From Alicyclobacillus_A sp963788285 (GTDB taxonomy: Bacteria > Bacillota > Bacilli > Alicyclobacillales > Alicyclobacillaceae): a stretch of DNA of 64,000 bases. How positions within the stretch are numbered: position 1 is the stretch's first letter; each line of letters starts with the position of its first letter. The position numbers and the translations under genes were made by a program. The notes beneath the pieces were generated by a model that searched no databases, had not been told where the DNA came from, and worked only from the letters and a program-made list of their open reading frames with translations. Below are positions 42,520-51,745 of this stretch, piece after piece. Where the stretch lies: the NCBI GenBank assembly GCA_963788285.1, contig CAWBGB010000012.1:598656-662655 (forward strand), written 5' to 3'.

Positions 42520-42638
42520 GAGCCTTTTGCAGAATTCGATTTACAACGTTAATCAGCCCGTATATAGCGCTGTTAATTCATACGATACGCTATATATAGC
42601 GTATCAGAGAGTGTTGGAGATAATTCTGCAAAAGGCTC
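42520..42638 (-). mobile_element. 119-bp MITE, copy 2 (inverted)
   Basis: Same ends and length as copy 1 in opposite orientation, more diverged inside. Flanked by ATCTT on both sides (42515-42519, 42639-42643). The empty site is seen in the paralogous leader near 46985-47000. Confidence 0.93.
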
Positions 42639-42707
42639 ATCTTATAAGAATCAATCGCCCTTATGAGACATACAATAAAACGCCCCTCTTTACGAGGGAC
42701 CTACAAA

Positions 42708-43031
42708 TCAGTAATAGTATCCACAAGGATAGTACCCATAAGGATATGCAGAAACAGCTGCTAAGCCAGCAAGTGCTGCAAATGCAAGGAAGAAGAACGG
42801 GAAGAAAGCTTCCGACACATCTTGATTTCCAGCAGCATCTGATATTGCGTGTTCGATAGTGGGCGTGCTCACTTCTGCAGACGCTGGACGAATTCCCCTT
42901 GCATTCATCATGTAGATACCACGGTCAGTCACTGAATGTAAAATACCGTGATACGCTGTGCCATTCACATGGTGGGCTGTAACCCTTTGTCCGACTAACC
43001 TCTTGGCATGTGTTAACGTCGGTCTAAAATT
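42708..43031 (-). pseudogene. 3' part of a split gene: barrel-plus-hydrophobic-tail protein
   Basis: The frame RPTLTHAKRLVGQRVTAHHV, NGTAYHGILHSVTDRGIYMM and a C-terminal hydrophobic run (AFFPFFFLAFAALAGLAAVS) ending in YPYGYYPCGYYY is cut at 43031 by the nested ISL3/IS21 insertion. Its 5' end (ribosome site, MMHHAVNIDF) is at 46884-46915. The head resembles a small SH3/LSm-like barrel and the tail a membrane segment, as in the gene at 8932-9252. Sporulation-related expression is inferred from the shared leader with a YjcZ gene. Confidence 0.75.
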
Positions 43032-44757
43032 GGCTCTTGCGGACTTTTGGTGAATGCCGCTAAGCCTCACGTGTTGGAATCGACAAATTTCTCGCTGTAG
43101 GCGTGTGGTGGTAGAAATCATCCGTGGTAAAGAACCCGTGCTCTGAGGAGAGCAAAGCCTGCTCTCCCATACATTTGACGCTTAACTGTTTTTAACCGAT
43201 TGACCTGCCCCTCGACTTGCCCGTTGCTCCATCGTTCCGCAATTCCAGCAGCCACCGCCTCATAGTCCCTTTGTATCCCTTGTGCAAAGGTTCGAAGCTC
43301 GCGAACCCCGCACGTCATTGCCTCGCTGAGCCAGTTATCGAGTCCACTGCGGTCATGTTTCTCCATGAGCTTCCGAAAGGAATCAGAAAGGTTGCGAATG
43401 GTCTCAGCCCTTTCAAGCTTCTCGAGCAACAGCCTTAGATAAGGCTTGTCCTCTTCATCGACCTTGTCATCCGATCTAGTCAAAAGCCTCGCAGCAGACC
43501 TTGGACTGATACGATGTCGCCGAATCACGGACTCTTGTCCACTACGCTTTGACCGACGAAGGTCAGCTAGGTATTGCCCCAAGGTGGAGCGGGAGCCCCG
43601 ATAACCTTGCTCTTGAATTTTGCGAAATATGACTGGACCTGAAAGAGATTGGTTAAGGAGTTCTGCAATCTGTTGTCGATAGGGGTCCAATAGCGTTGTT
43701 CGAGGCCGTCTAGCGATCTTGGGAACTTCAGTCCATGTCAGGTAGGAGCGGACGGTTTTGCGACTAAGCCCCACTTTTCGAGATATCGCCCGAATACCAA
43801 GGCCGGATTCGCGTAGTTGTTGTACTTGCTGGACTCGTTCCCATTTTGCTTGACGCCGTTCAGATTGTTCCTGCTCCTTTCGTGTCGGTCTGCTCGGCTC
43901 GACGGATCGTGGTTCTCGTTCGCGTATATCCTGTGTTTCACGGGGAGGCAACCGATGACGAGTAAGATATCGCTCTACTGCGTCGCTCAGGTTCTTCAGC
44001 AGATGCCAGCGGTCAGCAACCTGGATTGCGGATGGTAATCCCTGACGGATGGCGTCCGCATAAGCGCCTGCACGGTCACGGCTGACCACTTGGATTGTCG
44101 GATGGGCCTTCAGCCAGTTTGCTACGGTTGATACGGAGCGGTCTGGCAACACATCGACCAAACGGTGGTGTTTCAAATCGCAGATGAGGGTACCATAGCG
44201 CTGTCCACGCCGATAGGCCCAATCGTCAATGCCAATCACTTCGACGTCTTCGCTTTTCGGTACAAACGCCTTTACTCGTCTTAGTAACGTATCTTTTGCC
44301 ACCGATACACCTAGGCGTTGGCATAGCGCTGCTCCGGGGTTGCCACCGAGGGAAAAACCAATTTGCGTAAGTAATTCATTTAGTCGCGTCGTCTTTCGCT
44401 GTGATTCCGCTAGAAATCCGTCGAAGTGTTCTGTGGGATTATGACAGAAGAACTTCCGGGCTCTGACCCGAAGGAAGACGCTCGCACCGTACATCGGTAC
44501 GTCTTGAACGGTTCTGTAATAGTAGCTGTGCACCCGTTCTGTCCAACAACGACATTCTGGGCATCGATTACCGCGTAGTTGCGAAGCGATACGCAACATC
44601 ACAATAGAGTTGCTGAAATATCCATCGATGACTCTGAAATCGGGAAACATCGTCGAAATAAATCCGTTCATTGCAATCACCTCTGATGAAGCATAGCTCT
44701 TGAAGGCTGCAAACGCTGTCGAATTAGGGATGCTTCACCAAAAGTACGCAAGAGCCC
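43032..44757 (-). mobile_element. ISL3-family insertion sequence
   Basis: 1726 bp with imperfect inverted ends (GGCTCTTGCGGACTTTTGGT and GGCTCTTGCGTACTTTTGGT) and a perfect 8-bp target duplication CTAAAATT at 43024-43031 and 44758-44765. It landed in the left tip of an IS21 element. Confidence 0.97.
43118..44671 (-). CDS. ISL3-family transposase
   Basis: 517 residues from ATG at 44671 (AGAGGTGA upstream). N-terminal zinc finger (NRCPECRCWTERVHSYYYRT), then the DDE domain: VIGIDDWAYRRGQRYGTLIC, VVSRDRAGAYADAIRQGLPS, ADRWHLLKNL, a helix-turn-helix insert (GLGIRAISRKVGLSRKTVRS), and the final SNGQVEGQVNRLKTVKRQMY with the catalytic Glu. Full length and intact, consistent with recent movement shown by the perfect target duplication. 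Confidence 0.96.
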   Translation of the reverse strand: MNGFISTMFPDFRVIDGYFSNSIVMLRIASQLRGNRCPECRCWTERVHSYYYRTVQDVPMYGASVFLRVRARKFFCHNPTEHFDGFLAESQRKTTRLNELLTQIGFSLGGNPGAALCQRLGVSVAKDTLLRRVKAFVPKSEDVEVIGIDDWAYRRGQRYGTLICDLKHHRLVDVLPDRSVSTVANWLKAHPTIQVVSRDRAGAYADAIRQGLPSAIQVADRWHLLKNLSDAVERYLTRHRLPPRETQDIREREPRSVEPSRPTRKEQEQSERRQAKWERVQQVQQLRESGLGIRAISRKVGLSRKTVRSYLTWTEVPKIARRPRTTLLDPYRQQIAELLNQSLSGPVIFRKIQEQGYRGSRSTLGQYLADLRRSKRSGQESVIRRHRISPRSAARLLTRSDDKVDEEDKPYLRLLLEKLERAETIRNLSDSFRKLMEKHDRSGLDNWLSEAMTCGVRELRTFAQGIQRDYEAVAAGIAERWSNGQVEGQVNRLKTVKRQMYGRAGFALLRARVLYHG

Positions 44758-44850
44758 TAAAATTGACCCAGTAGCATCAAAAAAAGAATTGACCCACTTC
44801 CGTCGAATATATCCCCTTCGTTGAACGCCAATTCATCGGAGGGAGACACA

Positions 44851-46074
44851 TTGTTAGGAAGTGGGACAGTGATAGCATTACACGAGTTAAGGGCTTCTGG
44901 CAAGAGTATTCGTGCGATTGCACGCGAAACCGGACTCTCGCGAAACACGGTTCGGAAGTATCTGCGTGCCGATGGGATTCCAGAACATAAAGCGCGGCCT
45001 AAACGGCCGTCGAAACTGGATCCGTTTAAGCCGAAGTTACAGGAGTGGATGTCAGAAGGTATCTACAATTGCGTGGTTCTCCTGGAGCGTCTCAGAGAGT
45101 TGGGATATGAAGGAGGCATGACCACCCCCAGGGTATACGTACGGGTCTTTCGCCCACCTAAACGTATGCCAGCGGTCCAGCGTTACGAGACACCGGCCGG
45201 TAAGCAAGCCCAGGTCGACTGGGGATTTTGCGAGTATCTGGATGAGCACGGTACGGCACACAAAGTCGCCATGTATGTGATGATACTTGGGTATTCCAGG
45301 ATGCGCTACGTTGAGTTCACAAAGCGATGTGACATGCACAGTTTCCTACGCTGCATGATGAATGCCTTCATGTACTTTGGCGGTATTCCCAAGGTGGTTC
45401 TCACAGACCGAATGAAGACCGTTCTGCTTGGAATGGGCGACGATTCAAAGCCACGGTGGCACCCCCGATTTGAAGACTTCGCCGCCAGTTTTGGATTTAT
45501 TCCGAAGGTTTGTCGGGTACGTCGTCCTCAGACCAAAGGAAAGGTGGAACGCTTGGTCCACTTTGTTAAACAGAACTTCTTCCCTGGTCGACGGTTCACG
45601 GACCTTGGAGACCTCAATCGGCAGGCTCGCGGCTGGTGTGACCGGGTAAACCGTCGCACTCATGGAACGACCGGAGAGATACCAATCCAACGTTTACAGG
45701 AGGAAGGACTAAAACCCTTGCCTCCCACGGAACGGTGGGAGAAGCTTCGCTATGAAGTTCGTCGGGTCAGCTTGGACGGGTTTGTTAGCTACGATGGAGC
45801 CCTTTATGGTGTGAACTGGAGATACAGTGGTCGCGAGATACTCGTACGAGAACTGGCCGGGCAGGTAGAGATTTGGGTAGACGGTGTATGTGTAGAACGC
45901 CATCGTAAGCAATACCAATCCCGCGTATTCATGCCCAATGAAGGTCAATACGTCGGATTGTCGACTGCAAACGGATACCCATATCCGAAGCCAAGAGCTT
46001 ACCAAGTCCCTAATGACGAGGTACAGGTTCGCCCGCTTGAAGTCTACGAACAGCTGGCTGAGGTGGGCATATGA
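44851..46074 (+). CDS. istA: IS21 transposase IstA
   Basis: 407 residues from TTG at 44851 (CGGAGGGA upstream). Helix-turn-helix SIRAIARETGLSRNTVRKYL, then the DDE core: QAQVDWGFCEYLDEHG (first Asp), PKVVLTDRMKTVLL (second Asp) and RPQTKGKVERLVHFVKQNFF (catalytic Glu). IstA cuts and joins DNA ends in complex with the ATPase IstB. Stop overlaps istB start (ATGA). Confidence 0.96.
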   Translation: MLGSGTVIALHELRASGKSIRAIARETGLSRNTVRKYLRADGIPEHKARPKRPSKLDPFKPKLQEWMSEGIYNCVVLLERLRELGYEGGMTTPRVYVRVFRPPKRMPAVQRYETPAGKQAQVDWGFCEYLDEHGTAHKVAMYVMILGYSRMRYVEFTKRCDMHSFLRCMMNAFMYFGGIPKVVLTDRMKTVLLGMGDDSKPRWHPRFEDFAASFGFIPKVCRVRRPQTKGKVERLVHFVKQNFFPGRRFTDLGDLNRQARGWCDRVNRRTHGTTGEIPIQRLQEEGLKPLPPTERWEKLRYEVRRVSLDGFVSYDGALYGVNWRYSGREILVRELAGQVEIWVDGVCVERHRKQYQSRVFMPNEGQYVGLSTANGYPYPKPRAYQVPNDEVQVRPLEVYEQLAEVGI

Positions 46075-46838
46075 TAGAGCTTGAACAAACAAAGCAGCGC
46101 TTGGAGGAACTGGGTCTTGACCAAGCGAGTGTAATGTTGGATGCACAATTGGAGAAAGCATCCCATGAACAACCCACCTATCTCGCGTTTCTCAATGAAC
46201 TCCTGGAAGTCGAACGAGCTGCAAGACAAAAACGAAACCTGGAGGTCCGTACAAAGCTTGCTCATCTGCCTTACCGAAAGACGCTCGAGGAATTCGACTT
46301 CTCTTTCCAGCCAAGCATTGATGAACGCCTGGTTCGAGAGTTGGCCACGATGGCCTTTGCAGCCCGGGCAGAAAACGTTCTGCTTCTGGGACCACCTGGA
46401 GTTGGGAAGTCTCATTTAGCGGTGGCGCTGGGTGTGCAAGCCATTACTCAGGGACTGTCTGTGTATTTTGTCACCCTGACCCAAATGATTGAGGACCTGA
46501 AGCGTGCATACGAGGAGAACCGATTGGAGAGGCGGTTGCGGATCTATGCCCGACCGAAGATCCTTTTGATCGACGAAGTTGGTTACTTGCCCCTCGACCG
46601 AGCTTCAGCGAACCTCCTCTTTCAGGTGATTAGTGCACGTTATGAACGCGGCAGCATTGTATTAACGAGTAACAAAGGATTTAGCGACTGGGGAGAACTG
46701 ATGGGAGATTCTATTCTCGCTACAGCGATTCTCGACCGCCTTCTGCACCACTCGCACGTACTAAACATCCGGGGTAATAGCTACCGTCTTCGGGACAAGA
46801 TGAGAACCGGAGCCTACAGCCAACCCAAGACAACCTGA
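46071..46838 (+). CDS. istB: IS21 helper ATPase IstB
   Basis: 255 residues. AAA+ motifs: VLLLGPPGVGKSHLAVALGV (Walker A), ILLIDEVGYLPLD (Walker B), SIVLTSNKGFSDWGELMGDS (sensor 1) and the arginine-containing ILDRLLHHSHVLNIRGNSYR. It is DnaA/DnaC-like, loads IstA onto target DNA and is coupled to istA by a four-base overlap. Confidence 0.97.
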   Translation: MIELEQTKQRLEELGLDQASVMLDAQLEKASHEQPTYLAFLNELLEVERAARQKRNLEVRTKLAHLPYRKTLEEFDFSFQPSIDERLVRELATMAFAARAENVLLLGPPGVGKSHLAVALGVQAITQGLSVYFVTLTQMIEDLKRAYEENRLERRLRIYARPKILLIDEVGYLPLDRASANLLFQVISARYERGSIVLTSNKGFSDWGELMGDSILATAILDRLLHHSHVLNIRGNSYRLRDKMRTGAYSQPKTT

Positions 46839-46883
46839 TTTCGCCGGGGTGGGTCAATTTATAACTGATTCTCCCGGGTCAAT

Positions 46884-46915
46884 TGAAAGTCGATGTTGAC
46901 AGCATGGTGCATCAT
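46884..46915 (-). pseudogene. 5' end of the split barrel-plus-tail gene
   Basis: GGGGGAGGTGA precedes two ATG codons at 46915; the frame MMHHAVNIDF runs straight into the right end of IS21. Rejoined with 42708-43031 it gives VNIDF-RPTLTHAK. Its leader upstream of about 46935 is the same sequence as that of the YjcZ gene at 42321-42455. Confidence 0.75.
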
Positions 46916-46983
46916 CACGACACTCACCTCCCCCTAAACCAACGTAATGTAGCGTATGGATGGACGTTCAGTCGTGAGGCGGC

Positions 46984-47112
46984 TTGTATCCTATAAGGTC
47001 AATCCTAAACGGTCCTACCTGCCCTGATTGCCGGAAACCAATGCGTAAAGTTGTTCACACACAGCTGGAATTAGATTTGTTTCCGGGTGGAGTGTTCCGA
47101 TTTATTGTTTGA
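46984..47112 (+). CDS. Possible zinc-ribbon miniprotein
   Basis: A 42-residue frame from TTG at 46984 reads ILNGPTCPDCRKPMRKVVHT and LELDLFPGGVFRF, ending TGA. One CPDC knuckle and a hydrophobic end are the only features; GAGGCGG precedes the TTG. It overlaps the leader of a minus-strand gene, so it may be a gene remnant. Confidence 0.3.
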   Translation: MYPIRSILNGPTCPDCRKPMRKVVHTQLELDLFPGGVFRFIV

Positions 47113-47458
47113 TTCCAATGGAACGAACCGTCTGATTAATAATCACATACGCTTGGTGCAGGGTCGGCCCCCATCTTTGTGAATAACGAGAGGAGGCCGC
47201 GGGAGATGGGCACGACCTCCTCCATTAACTCTGGAATTGCTTCCGGAGACGATTAAGAATATGCGTAGTCTAGACATGGCGTTAGGGCGAAAGTAACGGG
47301 TGATTGATGTACTGGATCTGGTGCCTAAAGTGCCAGAGTTGTTGGCTGGGAGAGTTTTCCGGAAGAACGATTAGAAATCATTCGGTGAAGGATGCTATTT
47401 GCGCTCGGTAAAAGTCGATATCAGAAGCGGATTTAGGTCCCGACCAGTGCCTAACGTT
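47113..47458. other. Stretch without a recognised gene
   Basis: Contains an inverted pair GAGGAGG...CCTCCTC around 47191-47222 and no supported coding frame. Confidence 0.4.
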
Positions 47459-47965
47459 TCATCTCACGGAATTGCCCTTTCCCTGCCCATCGCCTTGTCG
47501 AAAGTTCATTTGATTGAACGGCCATTGGTTCATCATGTCTTCGAACGACATTCCGAATGGCGGCATAGAGAAGTTGTTTTGGCCTTTTCCGCTCTGTTGG
47601 CTTAGGTGCGTGGGACCGCTGTGCGACGGCGATATCATGTTCTTAATCCACGGCGGCAGTTATTTCGGTAGGCTATCCCAGGGGAACCTCTCCCATGGCA
47701 TGTCGTTCTGCATTCCTGGGAAGTTAAAGCCGCCGCGATGCCTATGTTTGGCGTTATTGTAGTGATGGTTTCTGCTTCCGTGACGGACATGGTTGGGTGC
47801 GCGGTTAAAATCCCTTTTGCCACCTTCGTTCGGGTTGCTGCTTCCCATCATGGGCATGACATATTGCATCCATTGCCCAACGTCCATCCCATCCATCCCG
47901 TTAATCCACGATGGCACATTGTTCATGTAGTGTTTCAGGTACCCGTTCAAGATTTGCCCCCACAT
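47459..47965 (-). pseudogene. Met/Asn/Gly-rich protein with one in-frame stop
   Basis: ATG at 47965 (ACGGAGATG upstream) opens WGQILNGYLKHYMNNVPSWI, NGMDGMDVGQWMQYVMPMMG, and an Arg/His/Asn-rich stretch. TAA at 47660 follows WDSLPK, but the same frame continues coherently (MPPFGMSFEDMMNQWPFNQM) to TGA at 47459, with the same Met/Asn/Phe bias on both sides. A whole protein of 168 residues is thus split by one stop codon. No family recognised. Confidence 0.6.
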
Positions 47966-48324
47966 GTTGTCATCTCCGTTTATATCATTTTGATCGAATG
48001 CATTCGTACCGGGATTTGTGATAGGCGACTGCCGTTGTGGGTACTCGCGTTTCCGCAGAGGGCGAACGATTGAGTTAATGGGGGATCAGTTCCAATTTGT
48101 GGATTGAGGGAGATCAACAATCTTCCCAGTTAGCCCAGGTCTACTTTGATGCTGGCATGGTCAAGAACAGGTACAGTACTGGCTGCTTCATGTTTGAATA
48201 CAGGGTAGATTCCCATGACGCCGGGTATAGGAACGTCTGTTGAGTGGGTCTGAATACATAACCATGACTTCATCAGAACACCATATCCAACTGTGTTGAA
48301 ATGTATTATGAGAGGAGAGGAACC

Positions 48325-48525
48325 GTGAAGAATAACGCTTATAATCCGATTACGCCTGCAGATTTGGAGTACAGGCGAGAAGTTCCACAGAAGTGCAAGG
48401 ACTGTATCTGGAGGAGTGGTTTCGTTTGTACCAGAGTCATATGTGTTAAAGACTACAATGAGGTACTGATTGCAGGTAATGGTCATAGATCAGCGCAGGA
48501 TGAGGCGGGACACCTTATCGTGTGA
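48325..48525 (+). CDS. Small Cys-rich protein
   Basis: 66 residues from GTG at 48325 (GAGAGGAG upstream). ADLEYRREVPQKCKDCIWRS and GFVCTRVICVKDYNEVLIAG place four Cys in a C-x2-C/C-x4-C array suited to metal binding. Unrecognised; single gene. Confidence 0.5.
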   Translation: MKNNAYNPITPADLEYRREVPQKCKDCIWRSGFVCTRVICVKDYNEVLIAGNGHRSAQDEAGHLIV

Positions 48526-48755
48526 CATACCGGAGTAAGTAAGTGAAAATGTCCAACCCTTGGACATTCGTTGTACATCTCCAGCCCCTGAAGGACGTAA
48601 CTGTTAGGTAGTTGAGTCGTTCAGGGGCGTAACCTTCAATGATTGGCGGGCCTTTCGGGAATGGACCACATCACGGCTTGTTGTTTTACCTATTGTCGTC
48701 CCGTAGTACGGATTCAAGTTTATATAAGTACTTCATCTGCATTCGCTTTGTTCTT
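48526..48755. other. Intergenic stretch with a hairpin
   Basis: CCCCTGAAGGAC and GTTCAGGGG pair near 48581-48626, a possible terminator for the Cys-rich gene. Nothing else recognised. Confidence 0.35.
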
Positions 48756-48759
48756 ACTT

Positions 48760-50196
48760 GAGCGTTTGCAGATTTCTAATCCCTTGTAGGACAAGGGATA
48801 ACAGAGCATAAAAAAGGACTTCACCCCAAATTCGAGAAGATTTCAAGCGACGAAACAAGAAACTCTCAAGGAGGAAGTCCACTTGTATCTTCTCCAAAAG
48901 TCTCTGTTTTCCTTTGAGCAGTGGCTAGAAATTGAATCGAGTGAGCGATTGGAATTGTTCTTTTCTGCTCTAGACCTTCAGCCGTACGCCGCGAAGTTAA
49001 GAAGTTCGTCACCCCAAGGTGCAAAGCCCATCAACCGGGAGGCAATTTTAAGAGCATTACTCGCTGCACCACTCGAAGGGATCTCTACCTTCACGAGATT
49101 ACATGAACGGTTGGACAAGGACATTCGATTTCGGTACCAGTGCGGGTTCCGCGTGGATGAAGCAGCTCCGTCGATTTCTACGCTAAGCCGAGTCTTCACT
49201 GCCTTAACGGAAAAGGGACTTGCTAAGGCGCTCTTCATTGACCTGGTCAGCCAATGTCGAGAAGCCAGTGTTATTGACGGGACTCACCTTGCCCATCGAC
49301 AGCACAGCGATCTCTGCCTACGAAAAGAAGCAACCCAGGTTGTGCAGTCAGGAAACAGGAAACGCTAACTGGGGTGCCAAGTACGACACGTTTGGTAACA
49401 AACTCACGTGGTTTGGCTACAAAATTCACCTTGCAGTGGACACACAGAGTGAACTGCCTGTATCCCTGGAAGTCACACCAGCACATGTATACGACGGTGA
49501 GATGGCGATTCCATTGATGAAAGACGTTGCTGAAAACCTGGGTTGGAAGTTCAAATTCGTCATGATGGATGCTGGATACGACCAGGTAAAGAACTATGAA
49601 GCTGCTCGTAGTTACGGAGCACAGGCCATCATTGCGTTGAACCGACGAGGTGAGAAGGAACCTCCCGCTGGGATGTCTTCGAATGGTACGCCCCGTTGCT
49701 CCATGGGTTATGACATGGTGTACTGGGGAGCCGACGGTGACCAGCTGTCCCCATGTCTTAGGCAAGGTCGACTGCCCATTAGGTGCAGCAGCATGCTCTG
49801 GCTCAAATTACGGAATGGTTGTGAAGCAGAACATTACGGATGACGTTCGCCGTTTTTCGAATCCCCACCGCAATACGCGCGGCTGGACGAAACTGTACAA
49901 TGAACGAACCGCCGTTGAGCGATGCAACTCAAGACTAAAGGAAAACTTAACTGCGAACGACGCTCATGTCTCTGGAATCCATAAGGTGACGACACATGTT
50001 TATCTCAATGCCATCGTCCTTTTGGCATCAGCACTAGCAATGAGCAAAGCAGTAGGACTGAAACACATTGCTTAATCGGTAATTCAGTAGACTTGTAAGC
50101 GGCTATGCCACCAAACAAAAACTGTAAAACTCACTTTTAGCCTAGGTATTGTGCTTCTTTCTCGATTCGCTAGAAATGTAATTCTGCAAAACGCTC
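48760..50196 (+). mobile_element. IS4/IS5-superfamily insertion sequence with 4-bp duplication
   Basis: 1437 bp. Ends GAGCGTTTGCAGATTTCTAA (left) and GAGCGTTTTGCAGAATTACA (read inward from 50196), flanked by ACTT on both sides (48756-48759, 50197-50200). The ends resemble those of the 119-bp MITE. Confidence 0.9.
48883..50075 (+). pseudogene. DDE transposase of the 48.8-kb IS, twice frameshifted
   Basis: Three frames must be joined: 48883-49290 (SFEQWLEIESSERLELFFSA, LRALLAAPLEGISTFTRLHE), about 49285-49790 (LPIDSTAISAYEKKQ, WFGYKIHLAVDTQSELPVSL, FVMMDAGYDQVKNYEAARSY) and about 49800-50075 (WTKLYNERTAVERCNSRLKE, YLNAIVLLASALAM). DST, MDAGYD and the Y-NERTAVE block give the DDE residues. Breaks at about 49290 and 49795 inactivate it unless translated by frameshifting. 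Ribosome site AAGGAGG at 48869. Confidence 0.85.
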
Positions 50197-50200
50197 ACTT

Positions 50201-50497
50201 ATTACATTTAACTCAAGGCTATCGGACCCCAGAAAAATGGAATCGCCGCTTCCGACCGTTTTCGGCCGTGAGCGGCGATGGCGTAACTTCGCCGAAGACT
50301 CAGAGTTTCTCGACAGTCACCATTTGGAACATACACTCCGAGTTCTCGGAGAAGACCAGAGAATCATCGAGAGCATTCGGCCAGTGGTAGCCCCGTTTGA
50401 TTTACGGGTGGAAGCGCACGTACTATCGGACGGACCAGCCATCCGATACCGTAAGATGTTTCAAGAGGCGTGCGACAAGGAACGTTTGGAGGGATGA
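50201..50497 (+). pseudogene. C-terminal remnant of a Rieske-type aromatic oxygenase
   Basis: The frame to TGA 50495 reads EDQRIIESIRPVVAPFDLRV, then EAHVLSDGPAIRYRKMFQEA. This resembles the C-terminal end of vanillate-demethylase-like oxygenases (E-D-x-x-I/V-x-E, then D-x-x-x-x-x-R). Everything upstream, including the Rieske cluster and iron site, is missing at the IS end. The similarity is short, so the call is tentative. Confidence 0.45.
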
Positions 50498-50577
50498 GTG
50501 TGAATGACCCCAGGGTTTGGGCTGTAGTGGAAGCGTTTGAACAGATGGAAGAAAACGAAGACCTCGAAGAAGTCTAG
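50494..50577 (+). CDS. 27-residue acidic ORF overlapping the oxygenase remnant
   Basis: ATG at 50494 overlaps the preceding TGA (ATGA) with GGAGGG just upstream. The product VNDPRVWAVVEAFEQMEENE then DLEEV is short and acidic. The coupled start suggests it was a genuine companion gene of the oxygenase. Confidence 0.4.
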   Translation: MSVNDPRVWAVVEAFEQMEENEDLEEV

Positions 50578-50637
50578 TGGACGACGCGTCCACCGTTACA
50601 GTACCTATCGGCAGTGGAGATGAGTTCACCTGTAAAA

Positions 50638-50775
50638 TCGAGTAGGTGATGCCATAAATCCCAGGTCTTCCCTTATAAACACCGCGTTCCTTGGCGAGTG
50701 CAATCCCTTCTAGTTGCCTTTCTTTGATCATATCTGCCTCAAACTCGGCAATCCCAGCGTTCCGAGCCATCTCTG
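50638..50775 (-). pseudogene. Serine recombinase (resolvase) fragment
   Basis: GIAEFEADMIKERQLEGIAL followed by AKERGVYKGRP is the end of the catalytic domain of resolvase/invertase proteins (E-x-x-x-I-x-E-R-x-x-x-G). Neither the catalytic Ser region nor the helix-turn-helix is present in frame. Confidence 0.75.
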
Positions 50776-51157
50776 TGTTAAGCCATCCCAAACTCCAACG
50801 AACGTACATAACCGGGCTGGCGGAGTCCACTATCTTCCAGATCCGAACGGGTAACCATCTCACGACCCACAGATGAGACGGCACCAGAGGCACCTCGTCT
50901 ATGGATGTGGTGCAGTGTTTTGCTGGTGGCCGCGCCGATATTGGGGATACTGGCAAATGCGGCGGAGGCGCGGAACACAGTCAGACGGCGCCGCGGACCG
51001 GTGATCTTTGCCACATACGCGTTAGATGAGGCCACAGCGGTCGGACGACGCCGATGAAGGTTTGGAACATCCCAAAATAACGGAAGAGACTCGGCAGGAA
51101 TAACAAGGCGCTCAACATCACTTCATCACCTCACTGGACAATATTTCTCAGTCCAGT

Positions 51158-51400
51158 CTATTCACTGTCCGTGTCTTGGGAGTGGGCCGCACACGTCCGC
51201 TTCCACTCCTGGTAGGCGTTGATGAGCGCCTTAAGCGCTTTGGTGGTCACGGGTACCGCGTGCTCGGGCGCATCCCGTTCACCCATTTTTCCGATATCTC
51301 CAATGCCGACAATGGCCGGAGCCTTTAAGTTTGGGAGCGCGTCGACGGTGTGATATGGCCGCCTCCAATGAACCTGATGCTTTTCAGCGCGAGCGGTCAC
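51158..51400 (-). CDS. Hypothetical protein
   Basis: 80 residues from GTG at 51400, weak ribosome site. Sequence VHWRRPYHTVDALPNLKAPA, IVGIGDIGKMGERDAPEHAV, then a helical tail KALKALINAYQEWKRT. Coding bias looks reasonable, but no relatives are recognised and the upstream 350 bases (50780-51130) hold only broken frames. Confidence 0.35.
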   Translation of the reverse strand: MTARAEKHQVHWRRPYHTVDALPNLKAPAIVGIGDIGKMGERDAPEHAVPVTTKALKALINAYQEWKRTCAAHSQDTDSE

Positions 51401-51745
51401 TTGGTCATCCCCATTGTTTGTTTATGAAGTATCTAGACATATCTGAAACGGCAGCTCCCCCTATGGTCCGGTTCGCCATGGGGAAAGGACTGTATCCAAC
51501 CTGCCGTGCTGGATTGTATGTCGAATGGAAAACAGATGGCCTTGAAAAACGGAGATATCGGGAGAAAAGCGCGGATTGAAGCTTAACCCAGAACTGGAAT
51601 GTGGAGTTGTTTTCGAAAGCCTCCGATACAGTCGAAATCGCCGCTTACGGATGAAAATGACCGAAAACGACGATTCCAGTTTTCTGGAAAGTCCGATAGC
51701 CTACAAGAAATAAAAAGGGGAGCATACGCTCTCTCTTTCTCTCTT

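Larger units (their letters stand above)
44762..46884 (+). mobile_element. IS21-family insertion sequence (left tip split by ISL3)
   Basis: Ends carry paired ATTGACCCA-type repeats: AATTGACCCAGTAG and GAATTGACCCAC at the left, GTGGGTCAATT and CGGGTCAATT at the right. Contains istA and istB. Inserted in the gene whose parts are at 42708-43031 and 46884-46915. Confidence 0.88.
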
